Shown here piece by piece: positions 16,516 through 27,163 of a stretch of DNA of 64,000 nt. Source of the stretch: Vogesella urethralis (GTDB lineage: Bacteria > Pseudomonadota > Gammaproteobacteria > Burkholderiales > Chromobacteriaceae); contig NZ_VMDW02000051.1 in the NCBI RefSeq assembly GCF_007644045.2, positions 110,308 to 174,307 of the forward strand. The letters run 5' to 3'. How positions within the stretch are numbered: the first letter of the stretch is position 1; every line of letters starts with the position of its first letter. The notes beneath the pieces were generated by a model that was given only the letters and a program-made list of their open reading frames with translations, made no database searches and was not told where the DNA came from. The translations under genes and the position numbers were made by a program.

Positions 16516-19149
16516 TTATGCCGCCAGGTTCTTCGATACGATCTCGTACACGTCTTTCGACAAACCTTCCTTGGCCAGGATGCGCTGCAGCTCACGCGTC
16601 ATCAGCGCCTGGCGTTGCGGCTCCAGCTTCTGGCGACGGTTGAACAGCGACACGATGCGGCTGGCCACCTGCGGGTTGATGGCGTCCAGCGCCAGCACCT
16701 GGTCGGCCAGGAAAGCGTAACCGGAGCCATCGGCGGCGTGGAAGTGCAGCATGTTGCGACCGAAGCTGCCCAGCAAGGCGCGCGCCTTGTTCGGGTTCTT
16801 CAGGTTGAACGCCGGGTGCTGCATGGCGGCCTTCACGTGCTCCAGCACGCCGGGCAGCTGGCTGCTGGCCACCAGGCTGAAGAACTTGTCCATCACCAGT
16901 GCGTCGCCCTGCCAGCGGCTGGCAAACGACAGGTAGCAGTTCTCGCGCTCGGCCACGTCGCGGTCGCGCAGCGCCAGCATGGCGCCCATCTGGTCGGTCA
17001 TGTTGTCCGCTTCCAGGCACTGCTTTTCAGCCGCTTCCAGCGGCCAGGCGTCGCTGAGGCGGGTCAGCATCGCCAGCGCCAGGTTCTTCAGGCTGCGGCG
17101 GCCGCCGTCGGCCGGCTGGTAACTGCGGGTCTGGTTCAGGTCGTAGGCTTCGTGCCATTCGCCGCGCAGCGCCTGCGCCAGGCCGTTCAGCACGAATTCG
17201 CGCACGCTATGGATATGGCCGGGGTCGGCCGCGTCCACCATTTCCAGGATGTCGGCTTCGGACGGCAGGCTCAGCATCAGCGCCTTGAAGGCGGGGTCGG
17301 CGGCGTGGTCTTTCAGCACCGCACGCAGCGCCTCGACAAAACCGGCCGGCAGCTGCAACGCACGGCCGGCGGCCTGGTCGGCCAGCAGGCCTTTCAGCAG
17401 ACGCTCGGCGTAGGCCTGGCCGGCTTCCCAGCGCGCGAAAGCATCGCTGTCGTTGGCCATCAGGAACGATAGTTCGTCGTCGCGCCAGTCGAACTGCAGG
17501 CGCACCGGCGCCGAGAAACCGCGCAGCAGCGACGGCACCGGCAGCTCGCCGATATTGACGAAGGTGAAGCTTTGCTCGGCGGCACGCACGTGCAGCACGC
17601 GGGTGCCGGCGCCGGCTTCGGCCTCGCCGGCCAGCTGCAGCGGCAGGTCCTGGCCATCGCGGCCCAGCAGGCCCACCGCCAGCGGGATGTGGTACGGCTG
17701 CTTGCCGCTCTGGCCCGGGGTGTCGGGGCAACTTTGCTTGACGTGCAGCGTGTAACTGCGCGCCACCGCGTCGTATTCGCCGCTAACCTGCAACAGCGGG
17801 GTACCGGCCTGGCTGTACCACAGTGCGAACTGTTCCAGGTCCACGCCGTTGGCGTCGGCCATCGCGGCGCGGAAGTCGTCGCAGGTGACGGCCTGGCCAT
17901 CGTGGCGCTGGAAGTACAGCTTCATGCCCTTCTGGAAGCCTTCCTCTCCCAGCAGCGTGTGGTACATGCGCACCACTTCGGAACCCTTTTCGTACACCGT
18001 CATGGTGTAGAAGTTGTTCATTTCGATGTAGCTGTCGGGGCGAATGGCATGCGAAGTCGGGCCGGCGTCTTCCGGGAACTGCAGCTGGCGCAGCTTTTTC
18101 ACGTCTTCGATGCGCTTCACCGGGCGGCTGTGCAGATCGGAGCTGAACTCCTGGTCGCGGAATACGGTGAGGCCTTCTTTCAGGCTGAGCTGGAACCAGT
18201 CGCGGCAGGTAACGCGGTTGCCGGTCCAGTTATGGAAGTACTCGTGGCCGATGATGGCTTCCACGCGCTCGAAGTCGGCGTCGGTGGCGGTGTCCTGACG
18301 CGCCAGTACCGCCGAGGTATTGAAGATGTTGAGGCCCTTGTTCTCCATGGCGCCCATATTGAAGTCGCCCACGGCCACGATCATGTAGATGTCGAGGTCG
18401 TACTCCAGGCCAAAGCGGGTTTCGTCCCACTGCATCGAACGCTTCACCGCGCCCATGGCGAACGCCACCTTGTCCTGGTCTGCCGCCACGGTCCAGATTT
18501 CCAGCGCCACCTGGCGGCCGCTGGCCGTGGTGTAGCTGTCTTTCTTGGCCACCAGCTTGCCGGCGACCAGCGCGAACAGGTAGGACGGCTTGCGGTACGG
18601 GTCCACCCATTTCACCCAGTGGCGCTTCTTGTCGGCCTGGCCTTCGCCCACCTTGTTGCCGTTGGACAGCAGTACCGGGTACTTCTGCTTGTCGGCGATG
18701 ATGGTGGTGGTGAACTTGGCCATCACGTCCGGACGGTCCGGGTAGTAGGTAATCTTGCGGAAGCCTTCCGGCTCGCACTGGGTGTACAGGTTGCCGCTGG
18801 ACGCATACAGGCCGTTGAGGCTGGTATTGGCTACCGGGTTGATCTCGGTTTCGATGTCCAGGATGAAGCTGTCCGGCACGTCGGCAATGCGCAGGCCTTC
18901 GGCGTGCTGCTGGTAGGCACCGGGCTGCAGCTGGTCACCGTCCAGCACCACCGACAGCAGCGTGGCGCTGCCGTCCAGTTCCAGCACGTTGGCCGCGGTA
19001 GAAGCCGGGTTGCGGTGAATCACCATGCGGGCGTGAACGCGGGTCTGGTTGTCGTCCACCACGTCGAAGGTGAGGTCGACCTTGTCCACCAGGTAGGCGG
19101 GCGGCAGGTAATCTTTGCGGTATTTAACCTGCGGTTGTTGTTGGCTCAT
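16516..19149 (-). CDS. pepN: Aminopeptidase N
   Basis: PepN is an 877-aa M1-family zinc aminopeptidase, cytoplasmic, with broad specificity in peptide turnover. The exopeptidase motif GAMEN is at 266-270 and the zinc site [13 protein letters not shown] at 302-314, with the third ligand Glu in the following [15 protein letters not shown] block. Length and motifs match the Escherichia coli enzyme closely. The frame extends nine residues upstream to 19176, but [10 protein letters not shown] at 19149 has an AGGA ribosome-binding site and is the likely start. The M61 peptidase gene lies upstream on the same strand. Confidence 0.96.
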   Translation of the reverse strand: MSQQQPQVKYRKDYLPPAYLVDKVDLTFDVVDDNQTRVHARMVIHRNPASTAANVLELDGSATLLSVVLDGDQLQPGAYQQHAEGLRIADVPDSFILDIETEINPVANTSLNGLYASSGNLYTQCEPEGFRKITYYPDRPDVMAKFTTTIIADKQKYPVLLSNGNKVGEGQADKKRHWVKWVDPYRKPSYLFALVAGKLVAKKDSYTTASGRQVALEIWTVAADQDKVAFAMGAVKRSMQWDETRFGLEYDLDIYMIVAVGDFNMGAMENKGLNIFNTSAVLARQDTATDADFERVEAIIGHEYFHNWTGNRVTCRDWFQLSLKEGLTVFRDQEFSSDLHSRPVKRIEDVKKLRQLQFPEDAGPTSHAIRPDSYIEMNNFYTMTVYEKGSEVVRMYHTLLGEEGFQKGMKLYFQRHDGQAVTCDDFRAAMADANGVDLEQFALWYSQAGTPLLQVSGEYDAVARSYTLHVKQSCPDTPGQSGKQPYHIPLAVGLLGRDGQDLPLQLAGEAEAGAGTRVLHVRAAEQSFTFVNIGELPVPSLLRGFSAPVRLQFDWRDDELSFLMANDSDAFARWEAGQAYAERLLKGLLADQAAGRALQLPAGFVEALRAVLKDHAADPAFKALMLSLPSEADILEMVDAADPGHIHSVREFVLNGLAQALRGEWHEAYDLNQTRSYQPADGGRRSLKNLALAMLTRLSDAWPLEAAEKQCLEADNMTDQMGAMLALRDRDVAERENCYLSFASRWQGDALVMDKFFSLVASSQLPGVLEHVKAAMQHPAFNLKNPNKARALLGSFGRNMLHFHAADGSGYAFLADQVLALDAINPQVASRIVSLFNRRQKLEPQRQALMTRELQRILAKEGLSKDVYEIVSKNLAA

Positions 19150-19229
19150 GAACGGGCATCCTAAGTAGGCTTGCAAGGCGGGTCGGCCACGGCCGCCCGC
19201 TTGTTGTTATCAACGCTAAGCGTCCCTGG

Positions 19230-21020
19230 TTATGATTTGATCCAGCCGCCAGCGCCTGCGGGCAGGCAGAGGCGGCAGGTATCGGCCACGGTGCCCTGCA
19301 GCTTCACCTTGAAGCTGAGCAGCTCGTCGCGGCGGAAAGCATGGATTTTCACGCTGTCGCCAACCTTGTGGCGCGCCAGCGCTTTATCAAGGTCGACCGC
19401 CTTCAGGCCCTCGATGGCGACGATCACGTCACCCGCGGACAGGCCGGCAGCCTGCGCGGCGCCGCCATCCAGTACCTGGGCCAGGCGCACGCCCTGCGCA
19501 TCGGCAGCGGCCTTCACGCCCAAGGTTGGCCGCGACGGGGCCGGCTGGATGCTGTCCACCACGCTGCCACTGTCGGCGGCGCTCTCCGACGGCACCATCT
19601 GCAGGCTGACACCCTGGGTGGCCAGCAGTTCAGCCAGCGGCAGGTCTTGCGTGCTGCGGATGGCTTTATCGAAGAACTTGCGCAGCTTGAGGCCGGTGGC
19701 CTGCTCGGCTACCTGTTCCCACTCGCCTTCGGCCAGGCCCTGGCCGTCGGCCAGCCACTTCTGCCACAACGCCAGCATCACGGTGTCCAGGCTCTTGGCG
19801 CCGCCGGTTTCGTGGCGGATGTGCAGGTCCAGCGCCAGCGCGGCCAGCGAGCCTTTGGTGTAGTAGCTGACAATGCTGTTGGGGCTGTTTTCGTCCTGGC
19901 GGTAGTACTTGGTCCAGGCGTCGAAGCTGGAATCAGCCAGCGTCTGCTTGGTACGGCCGTTGCCGCGCAGCACGCCGGTGATGGTTTTGGCCAGCAGGCC
20001 GAGGTAGCGCTTGTCGTCGATCAGGCCGCTGCGCACCAGGGCCAGGTCGTCGTAGTAGGAGGTAATGCCCTCGAACGCCCACAGCAGCGTGGTGTGGCCT
20101 TCGCGGTTCAGGTCGTACGGGGTGAACACCGCCGGCTTCATGCGCTTGACGTTCCAGCTGTGGAAGTACTCGTGGCTGATCAAGCCCAACAGGCGCAGGT
20201 AGCCGTCGCCGATCTCGCCGTCGGCCAGGCCGGGTGCCGGCAGGTCGTCACGGTTGGCCACCAGCGCGGTGGAGGCACGGTGCTCCAGGCCGCCGTAGAT
20301 GTCGGCGCCGACAAACAGCATGAAGACGTAGCGGTCGAACGGGGCCGGTTCGCCAAAGAAGCGGATCTGCCATTCGCAGATGCGCTGGGTGTCGGCGGCC
20401 AGGCGTTTGAGGTCGGCACGGTAGCGGCCGGATACCACGAACTCGTGCGGCACGCCGCAGGCAGTAAAGCGCACGCGTTCGAACTCGCCCAGCTCCACCG
20501 GGTGGTCGATCAGCTCGTCGTAGTTGGCCGCACGGTAGCGGCCGAAGCCGGTTTTCTTGTGCGTATCGACAGCGGCCAGGCTGGTGGCCACTTGCCAGCG
20601 GTCGTAGGCCTTGCCGGCCGGCGGCTGGATGTCGACTTCGCAGGCGTCGCTTTCAAAACCGTCGGCAGCCAGGAACACGCTGGTGCCATTGTAAAAGCCG
20701 CGCTGTGCGTCTAGGTAGGCGCCGCGTACCGACAGGTCGAAGGCGTACACCTGATAGCGGATGGTCAGCTCGCCCTTTACCGGCGCCGCCTGCCAGCTGT
20801 GCTTGTCCAGTTTGCTGATGGCCACCGCTTTTTTGCCGGCAAAGGCCTCGATCTGCACGATGTGGCGCGAAAATTCGCGAATCATGTAGCTGCCCGGAAT
20901 CCACGCCGGCAGGCGCAGTACCTGGCCGGCGGCCGCGGGGCGGGCCACGGTCATCTCGATATCGAACAGGTGGGCGTGCGGATCAAGCGGGACAATGCGA
21001 TAACGGACAGAAGTAGACAT
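19230..21020 (-). CDS. M61 family glycyl aminopeptidase with PDZ domain
   Basis: This 596-aa metallopeptidase has an N-terminal beta-sandwich (about residues 5-170), a thermolysin-like catalytic domain with HEYFHSWNVKRMKP (HExxH at 283-287) and a downstream Glu in AFEGITSYYDDL. A C-terminal PDZ domain (about 500-585, GVRLAQVLDGGAAQAAGLSAGDVIVAIEG) completes it. This is the architecture of the M61 glycyl-aminopeptidase family. There is no signal peptide from the chosen start MSTSVRYRI at 21020; the 37 in-frame residues upstream look non-coding and run into the cco promoter region. It is cotranscribed with, or close upstream of, pepN. Confidence 0.9.
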   Translation of the reverse strand: MSTSVRYRIVPLDPHAHLFDIEMTVARPAAAGQVLRLPAWIPGSYMIREFSRHIVQIEAFAGKKAVAISKLDKHSWQAAPVKGELTIRYQVYAFDLSVRGAYLDAQRGFYNGTSVFLAADGFESDACEVDIQPPAGKAYDRWQVATSLAAVDTHKKTGFGRYRAANYDELIDHPVELGEFERVRFTACGVPHEFVVSGRYRADLKRLAADTQRICEWQIRFFGEPAPFDRYVFMLFVGADIYGGLEHRASTALVANRDDLPAPGLADGEIGDGYLRLLGLISHEYFHSWNVKRMKPAVFTPYDLNREGHTTLLWAFEGITSYYDDLALVRSGLIDDKRYLGLLAKTITGVLRGNGRTKQTLADSSFDAWTKYYRQDENSPNSIVSYYTKGSLAALALDLHIRHETGGAKSLDTVMLALWQKWLADGQGLAEGEWEQVAEQATGLKLRKFFDKAIRSTQDLPLAELLATQGVSLQMVPSESAADSGSVVDSIQPAPSRPTLGVKAAADAQGVRLAQVLDGGAAQAAGLSAGDVIVAIEGLKAVDLDKALARHKVGDSVKIHAFRRDELLSFKVKLQGTVADTCRLCLPAGAGGWIKS

Positions 21021-21432
21021 GTTGCAGAACCGATCTGTAGCAGAAAGATGCTGGATTCTAGCACCGCCAAGCGCAGGCTGCCCCTGACCTTCCGGCTTGA
21101 TCTTCATCAATAGCGTCTTGACCGATGACAATATAATCCGTAGCTGTCAAAGGGCAAAAAAGGCCGAAAATACCAATATCGACGGGGCAATGATGCAGCA
21201 TGACGCCCTGCCTGACTGGTGGCTGTTGTCCGAATTGATTAGAATAGTCTGTTGAATAAGCGGGTGTAATAAGGCAGTGACAGCTAAAGGCGCCGGCAGG
21301 CTCCCCGCGGTCACGACACGCAGCCCCACGTACCCGGATTTGATGCGCTGATCTCCAAGCTGGGGACGGACGCAGGAAAATCAAGACATCACGTTTTACA
21401 CGTTCTAGTTCGCAACCTTGGAGAAAACCTAA
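21021..21432. other. Intergenic region holding the cco promoter and long leader
   Basis: There is no gene between the M61 start and ccoN. The left part carries the FNR-type promoter at 21097-21144. The rest is a leader of about 290 nt with no convincing open frame, ending in a good ribosome-binding site (TTGGAG, 21418-21423) before the ccoN ATG. No hairpin terminator was seen in the leader. Confidence 0.6.
21097..21144 (+). promoter_or_regulatory. FNR/ANR-dependent promoter of ccoNOQP
   Basis: A perfect FNR consensus TTGATCTTCATCAA (TTGAT-N4-ATCAA) is at 21097-21110, and a perfect -10 box TATAAT at 21132-21137. The inferred start near 21144 puts the box centre about 41 bp upstream, the class-II activator position. 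This predicts induction at low oxygen, as known for cbb3 oxidases. Confidence 0.85.
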
Positions 21433-22857
<1,425 letters not shown>

Positions 22858-22875
22858 GGTTGCCAAGGAAACATC

Positions 22876-23490
22876 ATGGAAAAGATCCAGAAACTGATTG
22901 AAGAAAACGTCGCATACCTGATCGTGCTGACCCTGCTGGTTATCAGCGTGGCCGCCCTGATCGAGATCGTGCCGCTGATGTTCCAGAAGTCCACTACCCA
23001 GCCGGTAGCCGGTGTGAAGCCTTACACCGCGCTGCAGCTGACCGGTCGTGACATCTACATCCGCGAAGGCTGCTACACCTGCCATTCGCAGATGATCCGT
23101 CCGTTCCGCGCCGAAACCGAACGTTACGGCCACTACTCGGTTGCTGGTGAGTCGGTATACGACCACCCGTTCCAGTGGGGCTCCAAGCGTACCGGCCCGG
23201 ACCTGGCTCGTGTAGGCGGCCGCTATTCCGACGAATGGCACCGTGTTCACCTGATCAACCCGCGTGATGTGGTACCGGAGTCCAACATGCCTGCCTTCCC
23301 GTGGCTGGCACGTAACCTGGCCGACGCAGACGGTGTTGCCGCCAAGATGACTGCCCTCACCAAGGTAGGTGTACCGTACACCGCCAAGGAAATCGCCGAG
23401 GCGAAAGCCCAGGTGGAAGGCAAGTCCGAACTGGACGCGCTGATCGCTTACCTGCAGGGCCTTGGCCTTGCGCTGAAGAACGCGCGTTAA
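22876..23490 (+). CDS. ccoO: cbb3-type cytochrome c oxidase subunit II
   Basis: This 204-aa monohaem c-type cytochrome subunit has an N-terminal anchor helix (about residues 13-35) and faces the periplasm. The haem c motif CYTCH is at 66-70 ([15 protein letters not shown]) and a methionine ligand probably lies in [10 protein letters not shown]. It passes electrons from CcoP to CcoN. It starts 18 bp after ccoN, with AAGGAAAC before the ATG. Confidence 0.97.
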   Translation: MEKIQKLIEENVAYLIVLTLLVISVAALIEIVPLMFQKSTTQPVAGVKPYTALQLTGRDIYIREGCYTCHSQMIRPFRAETERYGHYSVAGESVYDHPFQWGSKRTGPDLARVGGRYSDEWHRVHLINPRDVVPESNMPAFPWLARNLADADGVAAKMTALTKVGVPYTAKEIAEAKAQVEGKSELDALIAYLQGLGLALKNAR

Positions 23491-23493
23491 GCC

Positions 23494-23676
23494 ATGGACT
23501 GGACCAATCTGGGGCGCATCCTGTTCACGGTATTCTGCTTTACCGTGTTTATCGTGATTGCACTGGGTGCCTTCGGTAAAAAAGCCAAGAAGCGTTACGA
23601 CGAAGCGGCCAACCTTGTTCTGGACGAGGATGATCTGCCGCCTTCCGGTAACGCTTCCAACGGAGCGAAGCAATGA
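23494..23676 (+). CDS. ccoQ: cbb3-type cytochrome oxidase small subunit CcoQ
   Basis: This 60-aa single-helix membrane protein (helix about residues 8-27) has a basic stretch GKKAKKRYDEAAN and an acidic tail. It stabilises the CcoNOP complex and sits in the canonical place between ccoO and ccoP. It begins three bases after ccoO and overlaps the ccoP start by 4 bp (ATGA). Confidence 0.93.
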   Translation: MDWTNLGRILFTVFCFTVFIVIALGAFGKKAKKRYDEAANLVLDEDDLPPSGNASNGAKQ

Positions 23677-24587
23677 GTGATTTTGTTAGTGGTTTCTGGG
23701 GCGTATATATCGCCGTGGTGGTGATTGTGGGCCTGGTAGGCTTGACCTATCTGCTGTTCTCGCAATCGAAAACCACCGTCAAGAAGGGTGAGGAAGTACA
23801 AATCACCGGTCACATCTGGGATGACGACCTGGCCGAGTACAACAACCCGCTGCCGCGCTGGTGGATGCTGATGTTCTACCTGACGCTGCTGTTTGCTGCC
23901 GTCTATCTGGTACTGTACCCGGGTCTGGGTACCTGGAAAGGCATTCGTGGCTGGACTTCCGTTGGCCAGTACAAGGAAGAAAAAGTTGCTGCCGAAGCCA
24001 AATACCAGCCGCTGTACGACAAGTACCTGAAACAGGACATCAAGGCCGTTGCTGCCGACCCGGAAGCACAGGCCATGGGCAAACGCCTGTTCCAGACCTA
24101 CTGTGTGCAGTGCCACGGTTCTGATGCACGCGGCGCCAAGGGCTTCCCGAACCTGACCGACAGCGACTGGTTGTACGGTGGTGATCCGAAAACCATCCAC
24201 ACCACCATCGCTGCTGGCCGTATTGGCCAAATGCCAGCGTTTGGTGCCGCCTTCGGTGAAGAAAAAGTGAAGGACGTAGCCAACTACGCCATGTCGCTGT
24301 CCGGCAAGAAGCATGACGCCGAACGCGCAGCGCGCGGCAAGGAAACCTTCACTGCCGTGTGTGCAGCTTGCCACGGCCCGGACGGCAAGGGTAACCAGGC
24401 TATCGGCGCACCGAACCTGACCGATAACGTGTGGCTGTATGGTGGTACCGAAAAGACCATCATCGAAACCGTTACTAACGGCCGCAACAACCAGATGCCG
24501 GCCTGGAAAGACTTCCTCGGTGACGGCAAGGTTCACCTGCTGACCGCTTACGTTTACGGCCTGACCAACAACGCCAAAGCCCAGTAA
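23673..24587 (+). CDS. ccoP: cbb3-type cytochrome c oxidase subunit III (dihaem)
   Basis: CcoP (304 aa) is the electron-entry subunit. It has two N-terminal membrane helices (about residues 8-30 and 64-83) and two cytochrome c domains. The haem sites are CVQCH at 144-148 and CAACH at 230-234, and each domain carries the expected downstream NQMPAW or GQMPAF methionine ligand. Two haems is the common proteobacterial form; Neisseria species have a third. The gene ends the ccoNOQP unit and is followed by a strong terminator. Confidence 0.97.
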   Translation: MSDFVSGFWGVYIAVVVIVGLVGLTYLLFSQSKTTVKKGEEVQITGHIWDDDLAEYNNPLPRWWMLMFYLTLLFAAVYLVLYPGLGTWKGIRGWTSVGQYKEEKVAAEAKYQPLYDKYLKQDIKAVAADPEAQAMGKRLFQTYCVQCHGSDARGAKGFPNLTDSDWLYGGDPKTIHTTIAAGRIGQMPAFGAAFGEEKVKDVANYAMSLSGKKHDAERAARGKETFTAVCAACHGPDGKGNQAIGAPNLTDNVWLYGGTEKTIIETVTNGRNNQMPAWKDFLGDGKVHLLTAYVYGLTNNAKAQ

Positions 24588-24636
24588 TTGATCCTGCTCA
24601 ATACTGCCCGCGCAAGCGGGCAGTATCTTTTGTGCC
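24588..24636 (+). promoter_or_regulatory. Candidate second FNR-type promoter upstream of ccoG
   Basis: TTGATCCTGCTCAA (24588-24601) matches TTGAT-N4-ATCAA at nine of ten fixed bases. TATCTT at 24624-24629 could be its -10 element, putting the box about 41 bp upstream of a start near 24636. It overlaps the ccoP terminator hairpin, which weakens the case. Confidence 0.35.
24601..24631 (+). terminator. ccoNOQP intrinsic terminator
   Basis: The 11-bp perfect stem ATACTGCCCGC / GCGGGCAGTAT with tetraloop GCAA is followed by CTTTT, 13 bp after the ccoP stop. Confidence 0.85.
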
Positions 24637-24677
24637 TACATTTTATTTGTTTGTGAATTGTATTAGCATGCGGTGTG

Positions 24678-24718
24678 CTTCATAAAGCCCATAGAATGGT
24701 GCTGTGGGCTTTATGAAG
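24678..24718. repeat. 14-bp perfect inverted repeat upstream of ccoG
   Basis: CTTCATAAAGCCCA and TGGGCTTTATGAAG are separated by 13 nt, ending 20 bp before the ccoG ATG. No T-run follows, so it is not a standard terminator. It could form a leader hairpin near the ribosome-binding site (AAAGGAAAG) or be a protein-binding site. Confidence 0.6.
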
Positions 24719-24738
24719 CGTTCTAAAAGGAAAGCCAG

Positions 24739-26157
24739 ATGAGCGACAAGCTTAAAGACATCGGGGTCAAGGTGGAAAAACCGGCCACCGAAACCGTTTC
24801 ACTGTACGCCGCGCGCAAGAAAATCTACCCGCGCAGCGTGAAAGGCCTGTTCGCCAACTGGCGTATCCTGTTCGTGCTGGCCACCCAGCTGGTGTACTAC
24901 GCCACGCCGTGGCTGCAATGGAACGGCCGCCAGGCGGTACTGTTCGACCTGGTAAACCGCAAGTTCTACCTGTTCGGCCTCACCATCCTGCCGCAGGATT
25001 TCGTCTACCTAGCTGCGCTGCTGATGTGCTGTGCCTTCGGCCTGTTCACCTGGACCACCATCGCCGGCCGCCTGTGGTGCGGCTACGCCTGTCCGCAAAC
25101 GGTGTACACCGAGATCATGCTGTGGATCGAAGAAAAGATCGAAGGCGACCGCAACAAGCGCATCAAGCTGGACAAAGAACCGTGGAGCCTGCGCAAGCTG
25201 AGCATCAAGAGCAGCTCACACGGTGTGATGATCCTGTTCTCGCTGTGGACCGGCTTTACGCTGGTGGGCTACTTCACCCCCATCCACGACCTGATCGCCG
25301 CCATGCCCACCTTCAGCTACGGGCCATGGGAAACGTTCTGGATGTTCTTCTACGCCGGCTTCACCTACCTGCTGGCCGCCCACATGCGCGAGCAGGTGTG
25401 CATGTACATGTGCCCGTACGCCCGCTTCCAGAGCGCCATGTTCGATGAAGACACGCTGATCATCTCCTACGACGAGAAACGCGGCGAACCGCGCGGCGCA
25501 CGCAAGAAAGGCCAGGAGCAAGCCAACCTGGGCGACTGCATCAACTGCGGCATCTGCGTGCAAGTGTGCCCGACCGGCATCGACATCCGTAACGGCCTGC
25601 AGTACGAGTGCATCGGCTGTGCCGCCTGTATTGATGCCTGCGACGAAGTGATGACCAAGATCGGCAGCCCGAAAGGCCTGATCCGCTACACCACCGAAGC
25701 CGCGCTGGAAGGCAAATACCCGGAAAGCGCCATTGCCTCGCGTCTGAAACGGCCACGCGTGGTGATGTACACACTGGTATTGGCCGTCATTTTCATTGCC
25801 GCCATTACCTCGCTGGCCATGCGCAAACCGTTCAAGGTGGATATCATTCGGGATCGCGCGTCGCTGGTACGCGAAACCGACGAAGGCCTGCTGGAAAACA
25901 CCTACAGCCTGCGTATCATGAACGTGTCGGAACAAGCACAAACCTTCCGCATCAAAGTGGAAGGCCTTGACGGCATCAAGCTGGTCAGTGAAAAACCGAC
26001 CTACCGCGTCGAGGGCATGAGTAACGAGCTGATCACTGTCCGCGCACTGGCAGCACCCGAGGTTGCCACCAAAGGCAGCCACGAGATTCACTTCACCATC
26101 GAATCCCTCGGCGACCAGATCAGCGTGGAAGAAAAATCCAGCTTTATCGGGGAATAA
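24739..26157 (+). CDS. ccoG: Cytochrome c oxidase accessory protein CcoG (ferredoxin-like)
   Basis: This 472-aa membrane iron-sulfur protein is needed for cbb3 oxidase assembly; in other bacteria it acts as a Cu(II) reductase supplying copper. It has membrane helices in the N-terminal half and one near residue 345. The polyferredoxin block CINCGICVQVCPTGIDIRN, then CIGCAACIDACD, supplies two 4Fe-4S clusters (about residues 265-305), and a periplasmic Ig-like C-terminal domain (FixG_C) follows. A further pair of cysteines (LWCGYACPQ) lies near residue 115. It is followed three bases later by ccoH. Confidence 0.95.
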   Translation: MSDKLKDIGVKVEKPATETVSLYAARKKIYPRSVKGLFANWRILFVLATQLVYYATPWLQWNGRQAVLFDLVNRKFYLFGLTILPQDFVYLAALLMCCAFGLFTWTTIAGRLWCGYACPQTVYTEIMLWIEEKIEGDRNKRIKLDKEPWSLRKLSIKSSSHGVMILFSLWTGFTLVGYFTPIHDLIAAMPTFSYGPWETFWMFFYAGFTYLLAAHMREQVCMYMCPYARFQSAMFDEDTLIISYDEKRGEPRGARKKGQEQANLGDCINCGICVQVCPTGIDIRNGLQYECIGCAACIDACDEVMTKIGSPKGLIRYTTEAALEGKYPESAIASRLKRPRVVMYTLVLAVIFIAAITSLAMRKPFKVDIIRDRASLVRETDEGLLENTYSLRIMNVSEQAQTFRIKVEGLDGIKLVSEKPTYRVEGMSNELITVRALAAPEVATKGSHEIHFTIESLGDQISVEEKSSFIGE

Positions 26158-26160
26158 GGC

Positions 26161-26685
26161 ATGCAAAACAAGACAGGGGCCGAGCGCCCCTGGTACAAGG
26201 ACCGCTGGCCATGGCTGCTCATGGCTGGCCCGGCGCTGGCAGTGATTGCCGGCGTCATTACGTTCCGTATCGCAGTAGTTACCGCAGACGATATGGTGAC
26301 CGACGACTACTACAAGCGCGGCAAGGACATCAACCTGGAGCTCACCCGCGACAAGGCTGCCGTCACCATGGGCATTGATGCCCAGGCCATGTTCAGCGAC
26401 GATCACCAGTCAGTGCGCATCCTCACCACCAGCAAGACCCCGCTGCAAGGCGACCTGGTGTTGAGCCTGCTGCACCCTACCCGCCAGCAGGACGATCAGC
26501 GCATCGCGCTGCAACGTCAGGGTGACAACCTGTACCAGGCCCGTATCAACCCGGGTAACGCCAAACACTGGTACATCCGCCTGGAAGACAAGGCCGGCAC
26601 CTGGCGCCTGCAGGGCGAATGGCGCCCGGGTGAAAGCGATATGGTGGAACTGGGCAACCCCAAACTGGAGCCGGCAGAACAATGA
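26161..26685 (+). CDS. ccoH: FixH/CcoH family assembly protein
   Basis: This 174-aa protein has one N-terminal membrane helix (about residues 18-40) and a periplasmic domain. The block VVTADDMVTDDYYKRGKDIN after the helix is the FixH signature. It takes part in cbb3 oxidase assembly. It lies three bases after ccoG and overlaps the next gene by 4 bp, so ccoG, ccoH and the lipoprotein form one unit. The expected ccoI copper ATPase is not adjacent. Confidence 0.88.
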   Translation: MQNKTGAERPWYKDRWPWLLMAGPALAVIAGVITFRIAVVTADDMVTDDYYKRGKDINLELTRDKAAVTMGIDAQAMFSDDHQSVRILTTSKTPLQGDLVLSLLHPTRQQDDQRIALQRQGDNLYQARINPGNAKHWYIRLEDKAGTWRLQGEWRPGESDMVELGNPKLEPAEQ

Positions 26686-27071
26686 GCCAACTGAATCGCC
26701 GTCATCTGTTGCTGGGCCTGGCCGCCGGTTCGCTGGCCGCCTGCGCCACCCGCCCCAGCCTGGGCTACGTCAACGGCAATGCCTTCTATCTGGAACGCAT
26801 CGCCTACCCGCGCGACAAGACCCTGCTGCGCGTTCGTCTGCTGGACGTCACCAGTGGCGCGCCGGCGGTACTGGCCGAGCAGACGCTGGAAAAAGTCGGC
26901 ACCCCCATCGCCTTCTCGCTGTGCTACGACCAAGCGGCCGTCAAGCCCGGTCGCCAGTACGCAGTCGATGCCCGCCTGTTTGTCGATGGCGAACTGCGCA
27001 TGCAGGCCGCCGAGCCGGTAGCCAACCTGGCCAACAAGCTGGACATGCGGCTGGTGATGGTCGGTCAGTAA
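26682..27071 (+). CDS. YbaY/YscW-like lipoprotein
   Basis: This 129-aa protein has a lipoprotein signal peptide (NRRHLLLGLAAGSLAAC, lipobox LAAC with Cys21). A small beta-rich domain follows, with the family pattern YLERIAYPRDKTLLRVRLLDV, then PIAFSLCYD, then RQYAVDARLFVDGELRMQ. It belongs to the YbaY/YscW fold (type III pilotin-like), anchored in a membrane. The twin arginines are close to a Tat motif, but the signal is adequate for Sec. It overlaps ccoH by 4 bp. Any link to oxidase biogenesis is by position only. Confidence 0.75.
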   Translation: MSQLNRRHLLLGLAAGSLAACATRPSLGYVNGNAFYLERIAYPRDKTLLRVRLLDVTSGAPAVLAEQTLEKVGTPIAFSLCYDQAAVKPGRQYAVDARLFVDGELRMQAAEPVANLANKLDMRLVMVGQ

Positions 27072-27090
27072 ACCTGCCCAGCCGTCGCCC

Positions 27091-27117
27091 AAAGGCAGCC
27101 ATATGGCTGCCTTTTTC
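27091..27117 (+). terminator. Terminator of the ccoGH-lipoprotein unit
   Basis: The perfect palindrome GGCAGCCATATGGCTGCC (27094-27111) is followed by TTTTT, 20 bp after the lipoprotein stop. Confidence 0.82.
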
Positions 27118-27163
27118 ATTGCCACGGCCAGTACAAGGTTGGCCGCAAGCCGCCCTGCCAGCT

